From Drosophila pseudoobscura (Eukaryota > Arthropoda > Insecta > Diptera > Drosophilidae): 64,000 bases of DNA. The DNA lies in assembly GCF_009870125.1 (NCBI RefSeq), contig NC_046683.1:64805869-64869868 (forward strand). The letters run 5' to 3'. The translations under genes were made by a program, and so were the position numbers. The notes under the pieces are model-generated. The model did not search any database, had not been told where the DNA came from, and was given only the letters and a program-made list of their open reading frames with translations. This document shows, piece by piece, positions 48,101-59,314 of the stretch (position 1 is its first letter; each line of letters opens with the position of its first letter).

Positions 48101-50536
48101 GGGGCTATGGGGAGCGCAGACCGGTCTGGACAGTAGCGACAGCCAAGTGTAATAAAAGCTTCACGCCACTCCACTCAGCGCCACAACATTCCCCCCACCC
48201 ATCGACGATTAGCACATGTAGCGGATGGACGCCAGTAAACAGATCTGGCCAAAACGCTTGATGGATAGTTGGTAATTTCTTTGGCGCCAGACCCGCGCTT
48301 AGCATCAGCCTCTACGCGTATGCGGATTTGGTCTGGCTTGGGGTTTTTACTCTCAAACGGTAAACAAAACAGGCATCGGTGTTAGATATGCAAATTCGAT
48401 TTAATTTAATTTATTGGGTCTCAGCTTAGGACTGAAGAAATTTCTTTCCCTTTTCCGTCTCGCCCACGGTTCTGGGGAATACCTGAACCGGCTACTTGTT
48501 GATTGATTTGGGAATCAATTTGCCAAATTTGGCAGCGATTTTTACTGTTCTCTCCAGCAAACAGCAGCAGCAAAGGATCTTCTTTTGCATATCATCCACT
48601 GTTCAATGGAGAATACGTAAGAGACTCTTTGCGGGACTATTTTTGGAAAACCTGACGAATAACGACTCTCAATATCATTCTAATGAGTATTTGCATTTTA
48701 AATTCCATTTATTCGTAAATATTAATAGTTTTTGCACGTGTTCTCTGGCTGAAAGACGAAAGCCCTCGGGGGAACGCAAATGGGCGTAGGGCTTCCAAGA
48801 TATTTCCTTGAACAAATATGTTCAAATATGGCAGCGGCCTTTTTTCGGGGAATTTCCGCATGCCAATCATGTGACTAACAAACAAGGCACCCTGATCGAT
48901 CCATAAGCAGACTTCGGCTATGACCACATACCACATTCACAGATACGTATATATCTGTGTGCTTAGCTCGAAATATCCAGATATTTATGCCAAGTCTGTG
49001 ACTGGCACGCGTTCGGCTGTTTAAGATTCAGCTTTGTTTTCGCGGTAAAAGTCTGGCAGGTGGCAGGTGGCAGGATCCTCAAAGTCGGGAAGGAATCAAT
49101 CTGCACCCCCCGCGGCCTTCCCAATTTGGAAATCCACAAATCAAGATATTTCACAGAGCGGTTGAGTGAATTTGCTAATTTACTTCGAACACAGTAGCAA
49201 ATAGCAGAGACCAAATAGCCAGTTTACCCAGAATGCCCACGCCGCGGCACAGAACGGGAGCGCTCCACTGCCAGAAATCACTTACCAAAGAAAAAAACCG
49301 GCGGCGCGGGAATGCCAAATTAAGTGAAATAAACTGTAAGGCGATTAAATTACATTTTAGCTCGGATCAGATCGGATCGACAATAGGATGCAGCGATTAA
49401 ATTAATTTGCCAAATTCTTTGTTTCTCTGGGGTCTTAGCCATGCTCGGAGTCGGACTCGGAGCCACACCATGTTCGGGGTTAAACCCATTGAAGTCTTTT
49501 TCCCCAAAAAGGCAACGCTCGAACTGGTCCAAGACCGGCGACGCCGATGTGACGCCGCCGACTTTCACGATCCGGTCTGCGCTTGAATTTGAAATGAGTG
49601 ACGTGAATTAAGCACAGACAAATCGTAGTAAGCTAACTTCCACAAAACAATCTTTAATTATGCGAATTTGCCAACAAAACAAAACAAAACAGGACAGAGC
49701 AGAGCTGAGAGACAGGCGAAAACAAAACAGCAAAATGCCAGCAAAGGTCGGCGCTGGAGAACCTGCACTGCCCCTGCCAGCACCACAGATGGACCACGGG
49801 GCCAGGGCTAAGCTTACGAGTAGGTGAATAGGAATTCCCAGATTTCTGTTTTTTTTTCGTTTTTCGTTTTTTGACTCAACTCGTTATCGGTTTGCGTTTA
49901 AATATTCATTTGAGGTTCGCTACCAATATTTGGAGTGTTTTGATCTACTTTCTTGTTGACTATTAAACAGTTTGTTTTGATGTTGCCTGAATTGTTGTTC
50001 AATAAACAAACAAATAAAGACAAACGGTCCGTTTCGTGGGTCGAAGCTGGAAATACCCTTAGAGAATATACTCGTATATTTTCCCTCGAAGAAAACCGAA
50101 CAGGGAGATTAGTTTGCGTTCAAACGAGACGCCAATCCATGCCAAAATTAAATTACTCAAGTTTGTTCCCATTATCGTTACGATCCTTTTTACTTTGCCG
50201 TTTGGATCGGCTTTCAGGAAATGAATTGAAATTTAAATTAAATTTATTTTCAACGGAAAAGCAATGCAGCCCTGGTCGAGCCGTTTAGCAGAATTGGATA
50301 TTTTCTGCCAATCGGCACTTTCCAACACCAGAGGGCACGGCTCGAGACACTTTGCTCTTTTCGAATCGGTTATGGCTATCTTTGAATCGGATATTGAAAG
50401 ATATCGTGGTCTTTTTTTAATGCAAAGGTAAAGGATAGGATGTTATTATGAGTATAATTTTCCGCGGTTTAATTCAAGTTGTTATCTATTTTAAATAGAG
50501 CGGTTATGTTTGCTAAGTTCAGTTTTTCATTGCTAT
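45119..50536. other. Intergenic, no supported gene
   Basis: No conserved protein or RNA gene is visible. An ORF of 56 codons (plus, 49441-49611) overlaps an equally open minus frame, and I leave both uncalled. Confidence 0.6.
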
Positions 50537-50587
50537 ATTTACGGTATATTCTAAAAGTGAGACGGTATATTTCTGAGGTCAGACGCT
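50537..50587 (+). promoter_or_regulatory. Promoter-like motif copy 4, upstream of Bmcp
   Basis: Tandem ACGGTATATT and GACGGTATATTTCTGAGGTC then AGACG, oriented toward Bmcp about 490 bp before its ATG. It fits Drosophila core promoter motif 6 (KTYRGTATWTTT, one mismatch) next to a motif 1-like GGTCAGAC. It may mark the Bmcp start region. Confidence 0.45.
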
Positions 50588-51069
50588 CAAAATGCAACGA
50601 AAAAATGAGTCGTAGTTTTGAATGGGCTATAAAAAGGGTATGGACAACAGGCTAAAACAGCTAGCAAATTGCAGGATTCGTACGAACCCCGTCTCGCGCG
50701 TGAGGACAATATACCTTGAAGACAAAATCGGCAAGGTACATTAGGGGTGTGTTTTACCTTGCCTCCGATGCATTTTCTGGGTCGCTTTGCCTGCTGTTTA
50801 TACCCTCTTTTTCCTCCCATTATGTAGCAAGTGTGTAGCTACCGTGTAGTTGCTATGTAATAAATTGACCGAATGTAAATTAAAGCATGACACTTTGGTT
50901 GCGTGATTTGTGTAATATTTAATGCGAATTTTATGCAAGTAAACCTGCAAACGACGCTAAGTAAACAACGAAGTTGCAACGGAGGAGTGCCATCTCATTT
51001 GGTCGCGTCGTTGAAGGATCAACGCGAAATCTGATCGGTTTTTGAGCATCAACAGGTGCTGTGGCGGTC

Positions 51070-52565
51070 ATGGCGGAAGTCAAGGACTGGCGGCCTTTTG
51101 TTTATGGCGGCGTTGCATCTATAACTGCTGAATTTGGTAATTATGCAAAAAGATGAGGGCCTCCCGTAGCGAAAACAAGTGTGACGAAAGGTGGTGTTTT
51201 TGGAATCAGCTTTGAAATCAGACCCTTATCGCCGTACTGAATCTTTGTAAACAAACTTCTAGCTTATTTATACTCGTATTGCATTGCAGGCACTTTTCCA
51301 ATCGACACAACAAAGACGCGCCTCCAAGTCCAAGGTCAGAAAATTGATCAAACGTTCTCGCAGCTGCGGTACCGCGGCATGACCGATGCATTTGTCAAGA
51401 TCTCCAAAGAAGAAGGGTTGCGAGCGTTGTATTCTGGGTAAGTGGCGAGGAATCTACGAGCACGATGTCACAACATGGGACAAGCATTTCGTTCTTATCA
51501 TGCGAAACGTGACAGTCACATGTTCAGTTGTCTCCTAGTGAATAGCATAATAATGTGTGTAGAGCGCGAACATATGCAAGTGCATACATATGTACGTACA
51601 TCTGTGTAGGTTGATAACGCCAGTCACGACTCGGCACCGTCAATGGCTTGCCGAAAATACAACGTTTGGTCTGGTCTGCAAACTTTGCCCGGCCCGATAA
51701 TGTGCCAGCAACCCCTTAGACTTTGTTTCTGATATCATCGTATTCATTGCAGCATTTGGCCGGCAGTTCTGCGTCAGGCCACCTACGGCACCATCAAATT
51801 CGGCACCTACTACACCCTCAAGAAGCTGGCCAACGAGCGCGGCCTCCTCACGAACGAAGACGGCAGCGAGCGGGTCTGGAGCAACATACTGTGCGCGGCA
51901 GCGGCAGGCGCCATCTCATCGGCCATTGCCAACCCCACCGATGTGCTGAAAGTGCGTATGCAGGTGCATGGCAGAGCCCATCACCAGGGTCTGATTGGCT
52001 GCTTCAGCGAAATATACAAGTACGAGGGCGTGCGAGGGCTGTGGCGCGGTGTTGGGCCAACGGCTCAGCGCGCCGTAGTCATTGCGTCAGTCGAGCTGCC
52101 GGTCTATGACTTTTGCAAGCTGCAGCTAATGAACGCCTTTGGCGATCATGTGGCGAATCATTTTATGTAAGTGCTCTCGCGGTTTTATTTCACGTTCTGG
52201 ATCTAATTCTGTTTTTGTTACAGCTCAAGTTTCATTGCCAGCTTAGGAAGCGCCATTGCGTCGACTCCCATCGATGTCATCCGGGTGAGTAGAGTGAAAT
52301 AAAATGCTATATTTTCAGCATGAGAGATAATCCTTTGCTATAGACTCGTCTGATGAACCAGCGACCCGTCAGCATGACGATAAACGGCCTGGCCACTGCG
52401 GCAGCCACACCAAAGCTGTACAGCGGGAGCCTCGACTGTGCAGTGCAGACGATTCGAAACGAGGGACCGCTGGCCCTCTATAAGGGCTTCATACCCACGT
52501 GGGTTAGGATGGGGCCCTGGAACATCATATTCTTTATAACGTACGAACAACTCAAGAAATACTGA
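51070..52565 (+). CDS. Bmcp: Brain mitochondrial carrier protein (UCP5/SLC25A14-like), complete, five exons
   Basis: This is an inner mitochondrial membrane carrier of the SLC25 family, the fly UCP5-like protein. Exons are 51070-51136, 51290-51437, 51753-52166, 52224-52284 and 52344-52565, all GT..AG and phase-consistent, giving 303 residues, the usual length. The three carrier signatures are present: PIDTTK at residues 26-31, PTDVLK at 133-138 and PIDVIR at 225-230, each starting a repeat of two membrane helices. The protein begins [14 protein letters not shown] and ends ITYEQLKKY. Substrate claims for this subfamily (protons, or sulfur and phosphorus anions) come from family knowledge. The 3' UTR runs to a polyadenylation signal at 53175-53180. 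Confidence 0.95.
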
Positions 52566-53827
52566 GGCGAGGCGGCAAGTGGAACGTCGAACGGAATCCA
52601 AGTACAAGATGTATTCTAGCATTCAAACCAAAAAGATCTTTTGCCCCGTAGCAGAGTTAGGTTAAGAAAACTGCCTGGACCTGGCCTACCTTTAAGCTAA
52701 GCTCATAGTTCAATTTGAGTGGTCACCTAAGTGCCTGTCTGCATGCTGCTGGCTATTCAATAGCCAGCCATATCCTCCGGTCGCATTTCGCCTTCGACAA
52801 AAGTGACAACGAGAAGGAATTTCAGACGTTGGGTGGGCCCATTCAAGTATTTGCATTTTTGACGAATTTCCTACCATACCACATATTTACTTGGCCTTGC
52901 CAGCGTCTGGCCGTGGCGAAAGCAGCAGCGACCTTCGGCGAACACACTATTTAACTAAACTAAGCCTAATTTTACCAGTTATATAGCTAGCGAAAATATG
53001 AATAATGTGAACTTGTATTAGACGCGCATTTGTTCTGTGCAACAGTGTAGACTTTATCGATCGTATTACATACACACACGTTCGTTGTAAATATGTGCAT
53101 TTAGTAATGTGTGTTACTCTTTCTTGATCCTTTCAAGGTGTACATACATACATACATACATGCAAGTTTTATTGAATAAACTGTTTGTTGAAAATCTCAT
53201 TCTATGTGCTTCTGCCAACGCTCTTCATTAGTAAGTCTTTCTTTGTACCAAAATTGTGCGTTGTTTACCCCAATATGTGCCAATTCCACATGAGTGCAAA
53301 AAAGAAAAATATCTTTAAAGCTAGTAAAAATGGTAGAAATGAGTAAAGGCATAGAAAAGGTAGATTTTGTGTGGAAAAAAGCCGCGAAGTTCCTTCTCTG
53401 TCTCTCTCATGCATGAATAGGAGCAAGAAAGAAAAGAAGAAATGAAAAAGAAAGAGCTAGCGCTGTTCCATGAAAGTGTCGAAATAGTATAAGGCCAGGC
53501 ATTCCAAATTTCAAAAGCTGTATTCTCCTATTGTTTTGTTTCGGCGGTGCTATATGCCGCGGATATAAATAGAAGTCTCCTATGATTGGGCGAATTTTGC
53601 CGTATAGAAAATAGAAAATTTTCTGCTCAAAGAAGGCCTTGAATTTTAAAGAGGAAGGCGGAAGACAGCATCCTTAAGCCTAGCTAGTCTAGAAAACATT
53701 AACCACATCAAACTCCCCTTGATATAGAAGTAAAAACACAAAGTATACCCCCTTCACTGGCTTCACTTATAAGAGTGTGAGAGTAGAAAAGGAGCCGACC
53801 GCCACAGCCGATTCCACTGATTCGGGC

Positions 53828-55069
53828 ATGGTACTCACTGAGCAGGAGCAGGAGCGGGAGCGGGACTTGTCGGCCGAACGCGCGCAGGAGCTACTAGAGC
53901 GAAGATCTTTAGTTCTGTGGCGCCGCCCCTGGTGGACCTTGAAGTATGGAACCATAGAAGCCGGAGGATTGGTGCTTTCTCTCGCTAACTGGCTGCTGAA
54001 CAAATGGCTACTGGGAAGTCTGCTGGCTCTGGGTATAGTCTGCATACTGCCGGGACCACATGAGAGTTACGTGAGCATCGGCCTGAAGAACTTAAGATTC
54101 GCCTTGTACTGGATGCTGCTGGGCGTCCTTACGTCAGTGGGCTTTGGCACGGGACTGCACACATTCCTGCTATACCTGGGGCCACATATTGCCGGAGTCA
54201 CATTGGCGGGCTACGAGTGCCAGACCCTGGAGTTCCCGGAGCCGCCGTACCCGGCCCAAAAGGTCTGCCCCGAAGAGGGGTATGTGCGGCAGGTTCCAGA
54301 TATCTGGAGCATTTTGGCAAAGGTCCGACCGGAGGCCTTGCTTTGGGGCATTGGCACGGCCATAGGCGAGCTGCCACCATACTTTATGGCCAGGAGTGCA
54401 CGCCTGTCCAGCAATGAGTTGGAAGGTGTGGAAACGGAGGAGCCTCTGGAGTTGCAGAAGTCTAAGCGGCACAGCCCTCGGGGCCGTTCAAATGTTTTCG
54501 ACGGTGCCAAACAGTGCATGGAGCTGATGGTGCGGCGCGTGGGATTCCTTGGCATCCTTCTCTGTGCCAGCGTGCCCAATCCCCTGTTCGACCTGGCTGG
54601 CATCACATGCGGCCACTTTCTGGTTCCCTTCTGGAAGTTTTTTGTGGCCACAATGATCGGCAAGGCCCTAATCAAGGCAACCATTCAGCAGGTATGCGTC
54701 ATAGTGTCATTCAGCGACCATTTGGTCAATGGTTTGGCCAACTTCTTGGGGAGACTGCCTGGTCTTGGCCCCCGCCTGCAGACGCTCTTCAAAGGCTTCT
54801 TGATGTCCACAAAGCAGCACATGCACAAAACCAGCAACAGAAACGGGGAGGGCGACGAGTCCTTTATCAGCCTCAGCCTAAGCCTCGTGAGTCACGCCTT
54901 TGAGCTCTTTACCGTTCTCATGGTCGCCTACTTTGTCGTGGCCACACTCAACACACTCGCACAGATCCACCTGAGGCGGCTGCAGGAGAAGCAGCACCAC
55001 ATGCGAAACATTGAACTCATTTTGTACTCTGGCCGAGACGAGGAAGCATCTAATAAAAGCCTCGCCTAG
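53828..55069 (+). CDS. VMP1/TMEM49 family (VTT domain) ER membrane protein, intronless
   Basis: VMP1 is a multi-pass ER protein with a VTT/DedA-type fold that acts as a phospholipid scramblase and is needed in autophagy and ER contact-site control. The single uninterrupted frame gives 413 residues from the ATG at 53828. Family blocks are intact: SVGFGTGLHTFLLYLGPHIA, the ECQTLEFPEPPYP loop, GIGTAIGELPPYFMA (about 174-188) and CASVPNPLFDLAGITCGHFL (about 246-265). Upstream codons stay open back to 53723 but contain no ATG, so either this ATG is used or a spliced upstream exon exists. A polyadenylation signal lies at 55134-55139. The known D. melanogaster family member is Tango5 (CG32675), on the X. 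This copy may be its orthologue or a retrocopy. Confidence 0.9.
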   Translation: MVLTEQEQERERDLSAERAQELLERRSLVLWRRPWWTLKYGTIEAGGLVLSLANWLLNKWLLGSLLALGIVCILPGPHESYVSIGLKNLRFALYWMLLGVLTSVGFGTGLHTFLLYLGPHIAGVTLAGYECQTLEFPEPPYPAQKVCPEEGYVRQVPDIWSILAKVRPEALLWGIGTAIGELPPYFMARSARLSSNELEGVETEEPLELQKSKRHSPRGRSNVFDGAKQCMELMVRRVGFLGILLCASVPNPLFDLAGITCGHFLVPFWKFFVATMIGKALIKATIQQVCVIVSFSDHLVNGLANFLGRLPGLGPRLQTLFKGFLMSTKQHMHKTSNRNGEGDESFISLSLSLVSHAFELFTVLMVAYFVVATLNTLAQIHLRRLQEKQHHMRNIELILYSGRDEEASNKSLA

Positions 55070-55133
55070 AAGAAGCACCGAATGCGAGCACTTGGACTGA
55101 GTTAGCCGAATATGTTTATTTAATGAAATAGAA

Positions 55134-55139
55134 AATAAA
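55134..55139 (+). terminator. Polyadenylation signal of the VMP1-family gene
   Basis: AATAAA lies 65 nt after the stop codon, giving a very short 3' UTR. It converges with the opposing CUB/LDLa gene about 370 bp further on. Confidence 0.6.
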
Positions 55140-55310
55140 TCTGGATTGAATCCAGTTTCGTGGAACAGCTCTCATATCTCTACTGATAGCTCCATGTGGT
55201 CCAGCCTTAAGTCTGTGATCTTTGGAGGTGGAAACAAATCTGTTAAATATAACCAAAGACTATTTCATTAGGAACCAATTGCAACAATTTGGTAATATAA
55301 TATAATCTTC

Positions 55311-55404
55311 GATAAAGCCTAGAGCTCTACCCTTACCATTTGTGCCCAGCTTTAGCTTTGATAAAGCCTACAGCTCTACCCCTACAATTTGTGCCCAGAT
55401 TTAG
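55311..55404. repeat. Tandem duplication, 49-bp period, two copies
   Basis: GATAAAGCCTAGAGCTCTAC...TGTGCCCAGCTTTAG at 55311-55355 is repeated with few changes at 55360-55404. It lies between the two convergent genes and has no visible function. Confidence 0.85.
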
Positions 55405-55499
55405 TGGGCCGAAGACTTTTGAACTCGATTTGTGTTTAGATCTATAAATGCAAAGATATAGCTTATGTATGGAGAAGAGAAACTCGTTTCATTTTAACG

Positions 55500-58400
55500 T
55501 TTTATATTCTTTATTTCATTATAATTAGTTTCATTTGGATTTGGGTTCATTTGCTTTTGCTTTTGCTTCTGCTGTTATTGTATTGTTGTGGTTTGGTTTG
55601 GGGTGTGGTTGCTTGTTGCTTGTTGTTGTGTGTGTTTTCAGTATGTTTAATGCCATCATATCATAATTATTATCATTGTACAAGTACATTTATATTCAAC
55701 AGCAATTTAACACAAAGCTAAGCATTACTTAACGCGACCTCTCAAGATATTCATTCGTTTCGGAATACTATTGCATGTTCTCTCAATGACCTTCTCTTGC
55801 ACCTGTTGTTGCTGTACTAGTACTAGTACTAGTAGTAGTACTCGTATCATATTTATTTCAACTAATAGCATACTCCCTCGTACACTCAAATACTTGCGGA
55901 CCATCCATCATTCGTTCTGGTGATGCGTGCGATAACGAAACTAAAAACTCCCTAGTGGAGTGTCGCCTCGATCCATATCCATATGTCCGGCTAACATTTG
56001 CACTACGAGGCCTATTCTGTATGGCCAGTGATTTTGCATGTGAACCTAGTTATTACTCTATATAATACTCTTCGAGAATCCAAGCAAGTTAGTACAACTG
56101 ATTATCCTTGTCGATCGAACTTAAAAGCGTGGGGGAAACTGGTAGAATCATAGATACACATGAATACTCGTGTGTATCCTCTTTGTGGATGGTTGTGTGT
56201 AATGCTTGGTAATTTTGTTGGTTCATTTGTTAAGGGAATACATATGTATACTGTCGCTAATGCCTTATGTGCACAGACACACACGTGTACGTGTACATTC
56301 ATATAGTATAGTAATTTAAGTTAAGACGATTTGCGGCAAAGTCTTTTCGAGAGTTAGAGAGTGTAGACAGTAAAAAAATTTAATTTTAACACATTTTAAC
56401 ATTTACATTGGGAAACGAAAGCTCTTCTCACCACCACCACCACCACCCTGGGCACCACTATCCTCCTATCCTCTATCCTCGTCTATCCTCTATTTGCCCA
56501 TCATGTAAATATACACAAAATGTAAGGGTGGATCTGTGGATCTGTGGGTACTGTGGGTACTGCCATTCTGCCATTGAATCCGTCCGACCCGATTGAATTG
56601 TATTTAACATATATTTATGCTTCATATAGTATTGTATGTATATTTTAACTACACTTCATATACGACACCGACACCGTACTGAACGATAACGATATGATCT
56701 AGGCCGATTTTCACCAGTGAGAAGTAGGCATGCGATTAAGATTACAATTACGATTACGATTACGATTACGGTTACGATTACGGTTACGATTACTGTTACT
56801 GTTACGGTTACGGTTACGATATTACAATACAATTACAATCGTTTGCCTAAACATTTTACTTGACTTGACGCATAATTTTCAGTATTCAGTATTCAGTATT
56901 CGGTATTCGGTATTCAGTATTGTATTCAATATTTCCTGTATTGCATAAAATAGCTTTGTGGTTATTCAGTTATAATGTTGTATCGCTTATTATCGTCTCA
57001 TTAGGTTATTATTAGATTTACTTGTTTCCGTATATGAAATGAAAGTAGTCCTAGCTCATACACATACATATTCAACATGTACCTTGTTCGTTTCGGTTTT
57101 ATTCGTTTCTAAAATTTGACGCCTAATACAATTTGCTTATAATTTTGGTTAAAAATTCAATTTATCATAATACCATTTTGCTATAATTTACGATTATAGA
57201 TTTATATAAGACGCACGGGCAAAACGAGAGTTAAGATACATAACTGATCAACTGGTACCTTCAGCGGAAATTATGCCTAGGTAGTATTCCTAGTATTCCT
57301 AGCAGTCCTAGGTGCCTAGGTATTCAATTTAGCTTTAGGGGCCTTCATTACTGCTAAGTACAAAACTAATTTAATTTGACAAAATCGTATTTATTCCCGT
57401 ATCCCCTCCGATTTGTCGTGGTACGGTACTCGCTGGAATAGCATTTACTTTCGGATATTTCTAGTTGAATTTTCTCTATTAGCAAACGAACAAATTTGAT
57501 TGGTTGTTTTGGTTGTTGTGGTTTTTGTGTGTTTCAGAAAATTAGATTGAAGAACCATAAAGAACTCGGGGGCTTGCTAACTGGCCGGCCTATGGAAGTA
57601 CATATTTTGAAAGACAAATTCTAGCAGCGGAAAGGGGCTCTTACGTACGGCTCTTAGGATAAGTATTATTATTTAGATTTGTATTTGTATTTTGTATTAG
57701 TTTTTGTTTGTATTTGTAGTATGTATGATATATTAAAAAAATATTAACGGCGGGAAGTACTACAATCATTTTGAAGCATTTTAGTTTTGGTTTTTCTCGA
57801 GCTTTATTCCATTCCATTCCATTGCATCGTCAATATGTATAAGTATATGATCGTTATCATTCGATTTTGTAGCAAAATGTTCAACTCTCTGTGTATGTAC
57901 TTTGTTTTGTTTTGTTTTATTTTGTTTAATTTAGTGTAGAATTCCTCTGGTTCTCTGGTTGATTGTAGAAAATTTTATTCGATTCGGACACTCTTCTGTA
58001 GGTTACAAATGCACTCGCATGTCCCTTGTGTTCTCAATTGAGTTGTATCAAAAGCAAAAGTTTTCACTGTATTGTCCTTAATGTCTCAGAATATATCCGT
58101 TAGCATTGGGTTTGTTTTTTTCGGTTCTTGGATGATTCGTGAAAGTCTCCAGAGTCGTCTCCGGCTCTCGTGTGGACAAATGGAAGTGGGATATGAAGTT
58201 GAACAGGTGGACAGGTGGACAGCAAGTAAGAAGTATCCTCCTCCTGTTTCTGCAATGTCTTTATGCATTTTCGTTAATTACGAGTATTGATGTATGTATG
58301 TATGTATATTGTCGGCTACCTATGTACATCCCTTGTTTTTGTTGAGTCCTTCTTGTGTCCATTTTGCTGTTTAATTTTTGTTGTAAAAACACCTTAAATA

Positions 58401-59192
58401 CCAGGCTTGCGGAAGTTGTATTCCAATGACAGTGTTTTCGTTGATCTTTAATACTTCTTACGGTTTGGTTTAAATGCTTAAGATTGTTGACTCTACCTCT
58501 GACTATGATTCTGATGATAAACTGAAGAACTCTTGTCCTTTTGTACATACATTAAACGCAGCAACCCGCAATGCCAACTAAGACGATAATCAAAGAGCAA
58601 TAATTGAAGTCTAATGTAATGGTTGTCTATTCTTACGATACGAGCACATGGTACAATCGCATGGTACAATTATTCTAGTAAATAAATGCCAACAAATTAA
58701 GACGAGGACTCCCTAGTTATTCGACCTATACGTTTCAGGGATATGGGGCTTCTCTGTTCTCTGTTCTCTTTTCTGTGTCTCTGTTTTTAGCCAGCTTGTA
58801 ATATTAATCCTTTAAATGATATTTTCGTATTTATAAACTATGTACAGTTGCATTGGTTATCCGACAGAGTGGCCGGAGTGTACTCCGACCACCTGCCCAA
58901 CGCTTTCGAGATTCTGCTTGGGTACGCATAGAGATCTCTTAATAATACACCCTGCGCGGTGATGTCCACATTGTTTTGTTGTTAAGTATAGTCGTACAGT
59001 CCTGCAATGGAAGGGAAACGTTCAGTTATCATTATCATTCTCGGATCCTTTTGTCAGCTTTTGTACTCACTTCATTTAATGCTCTGCAAATATCCATAAT
59101 TTTACTTATTCAAGTACAGATTATTGTGCTCAAGTCAAATTGGTTCCGTTCCTTCACAGTGCCCTCGTGCCACGATGTTGCCAGATGTTGTC
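55500..59192 (-). other. Probable long 3' UTR of the CUB/LDLa gene
   Basis: From the stop codons of the CUB/LDLa gene down to a reverse-strand polyadenylation signal (AATAAA at 55515-55510) the DNA is uniformly AT-rich, lacks ORFs and splice-bounded exons, and contrasts with the GC-rich microsatellite DNA elsewhere. It includes a (GATTAC)n tract at about 56741-56825, CAGTATT/CGGTATT repeats at 56879-56930 and many short T-rich runs. Very long 3' UTRs are common in fly neural genes. The extent is inferred. Confidence 0.5.
56741..56825. repeat. (GATTAC)n hexamer repeat in the probable 3' UTR
   Basis: About thirteen units of GATTAC/GGTTAC. On the minus strand, the likely transcribed strand, it reads GTAATC/GTAACC. 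Confidence 0.85.
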
Positions 59193-59314
59193 CTAGACGA
59201 ACCATTCGTCCTTCTGGGCGGCACCGGCATTGGCGGCATTGGCGCTCTGGTGATTGCCGGAGCCGGCAATGTTCGTCTGGCTGAGGCCGGCAGAGTTTTG
59301 TGAAAGATCTTGAC

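Noticed and set aside
49350..49611. Plus ORF of 56 codons and an overlapping minus ORF with coding-like codon use
   Set aside because: Both strands look equally open, neither resembles a known protein, and there are no splice or promoter signals.
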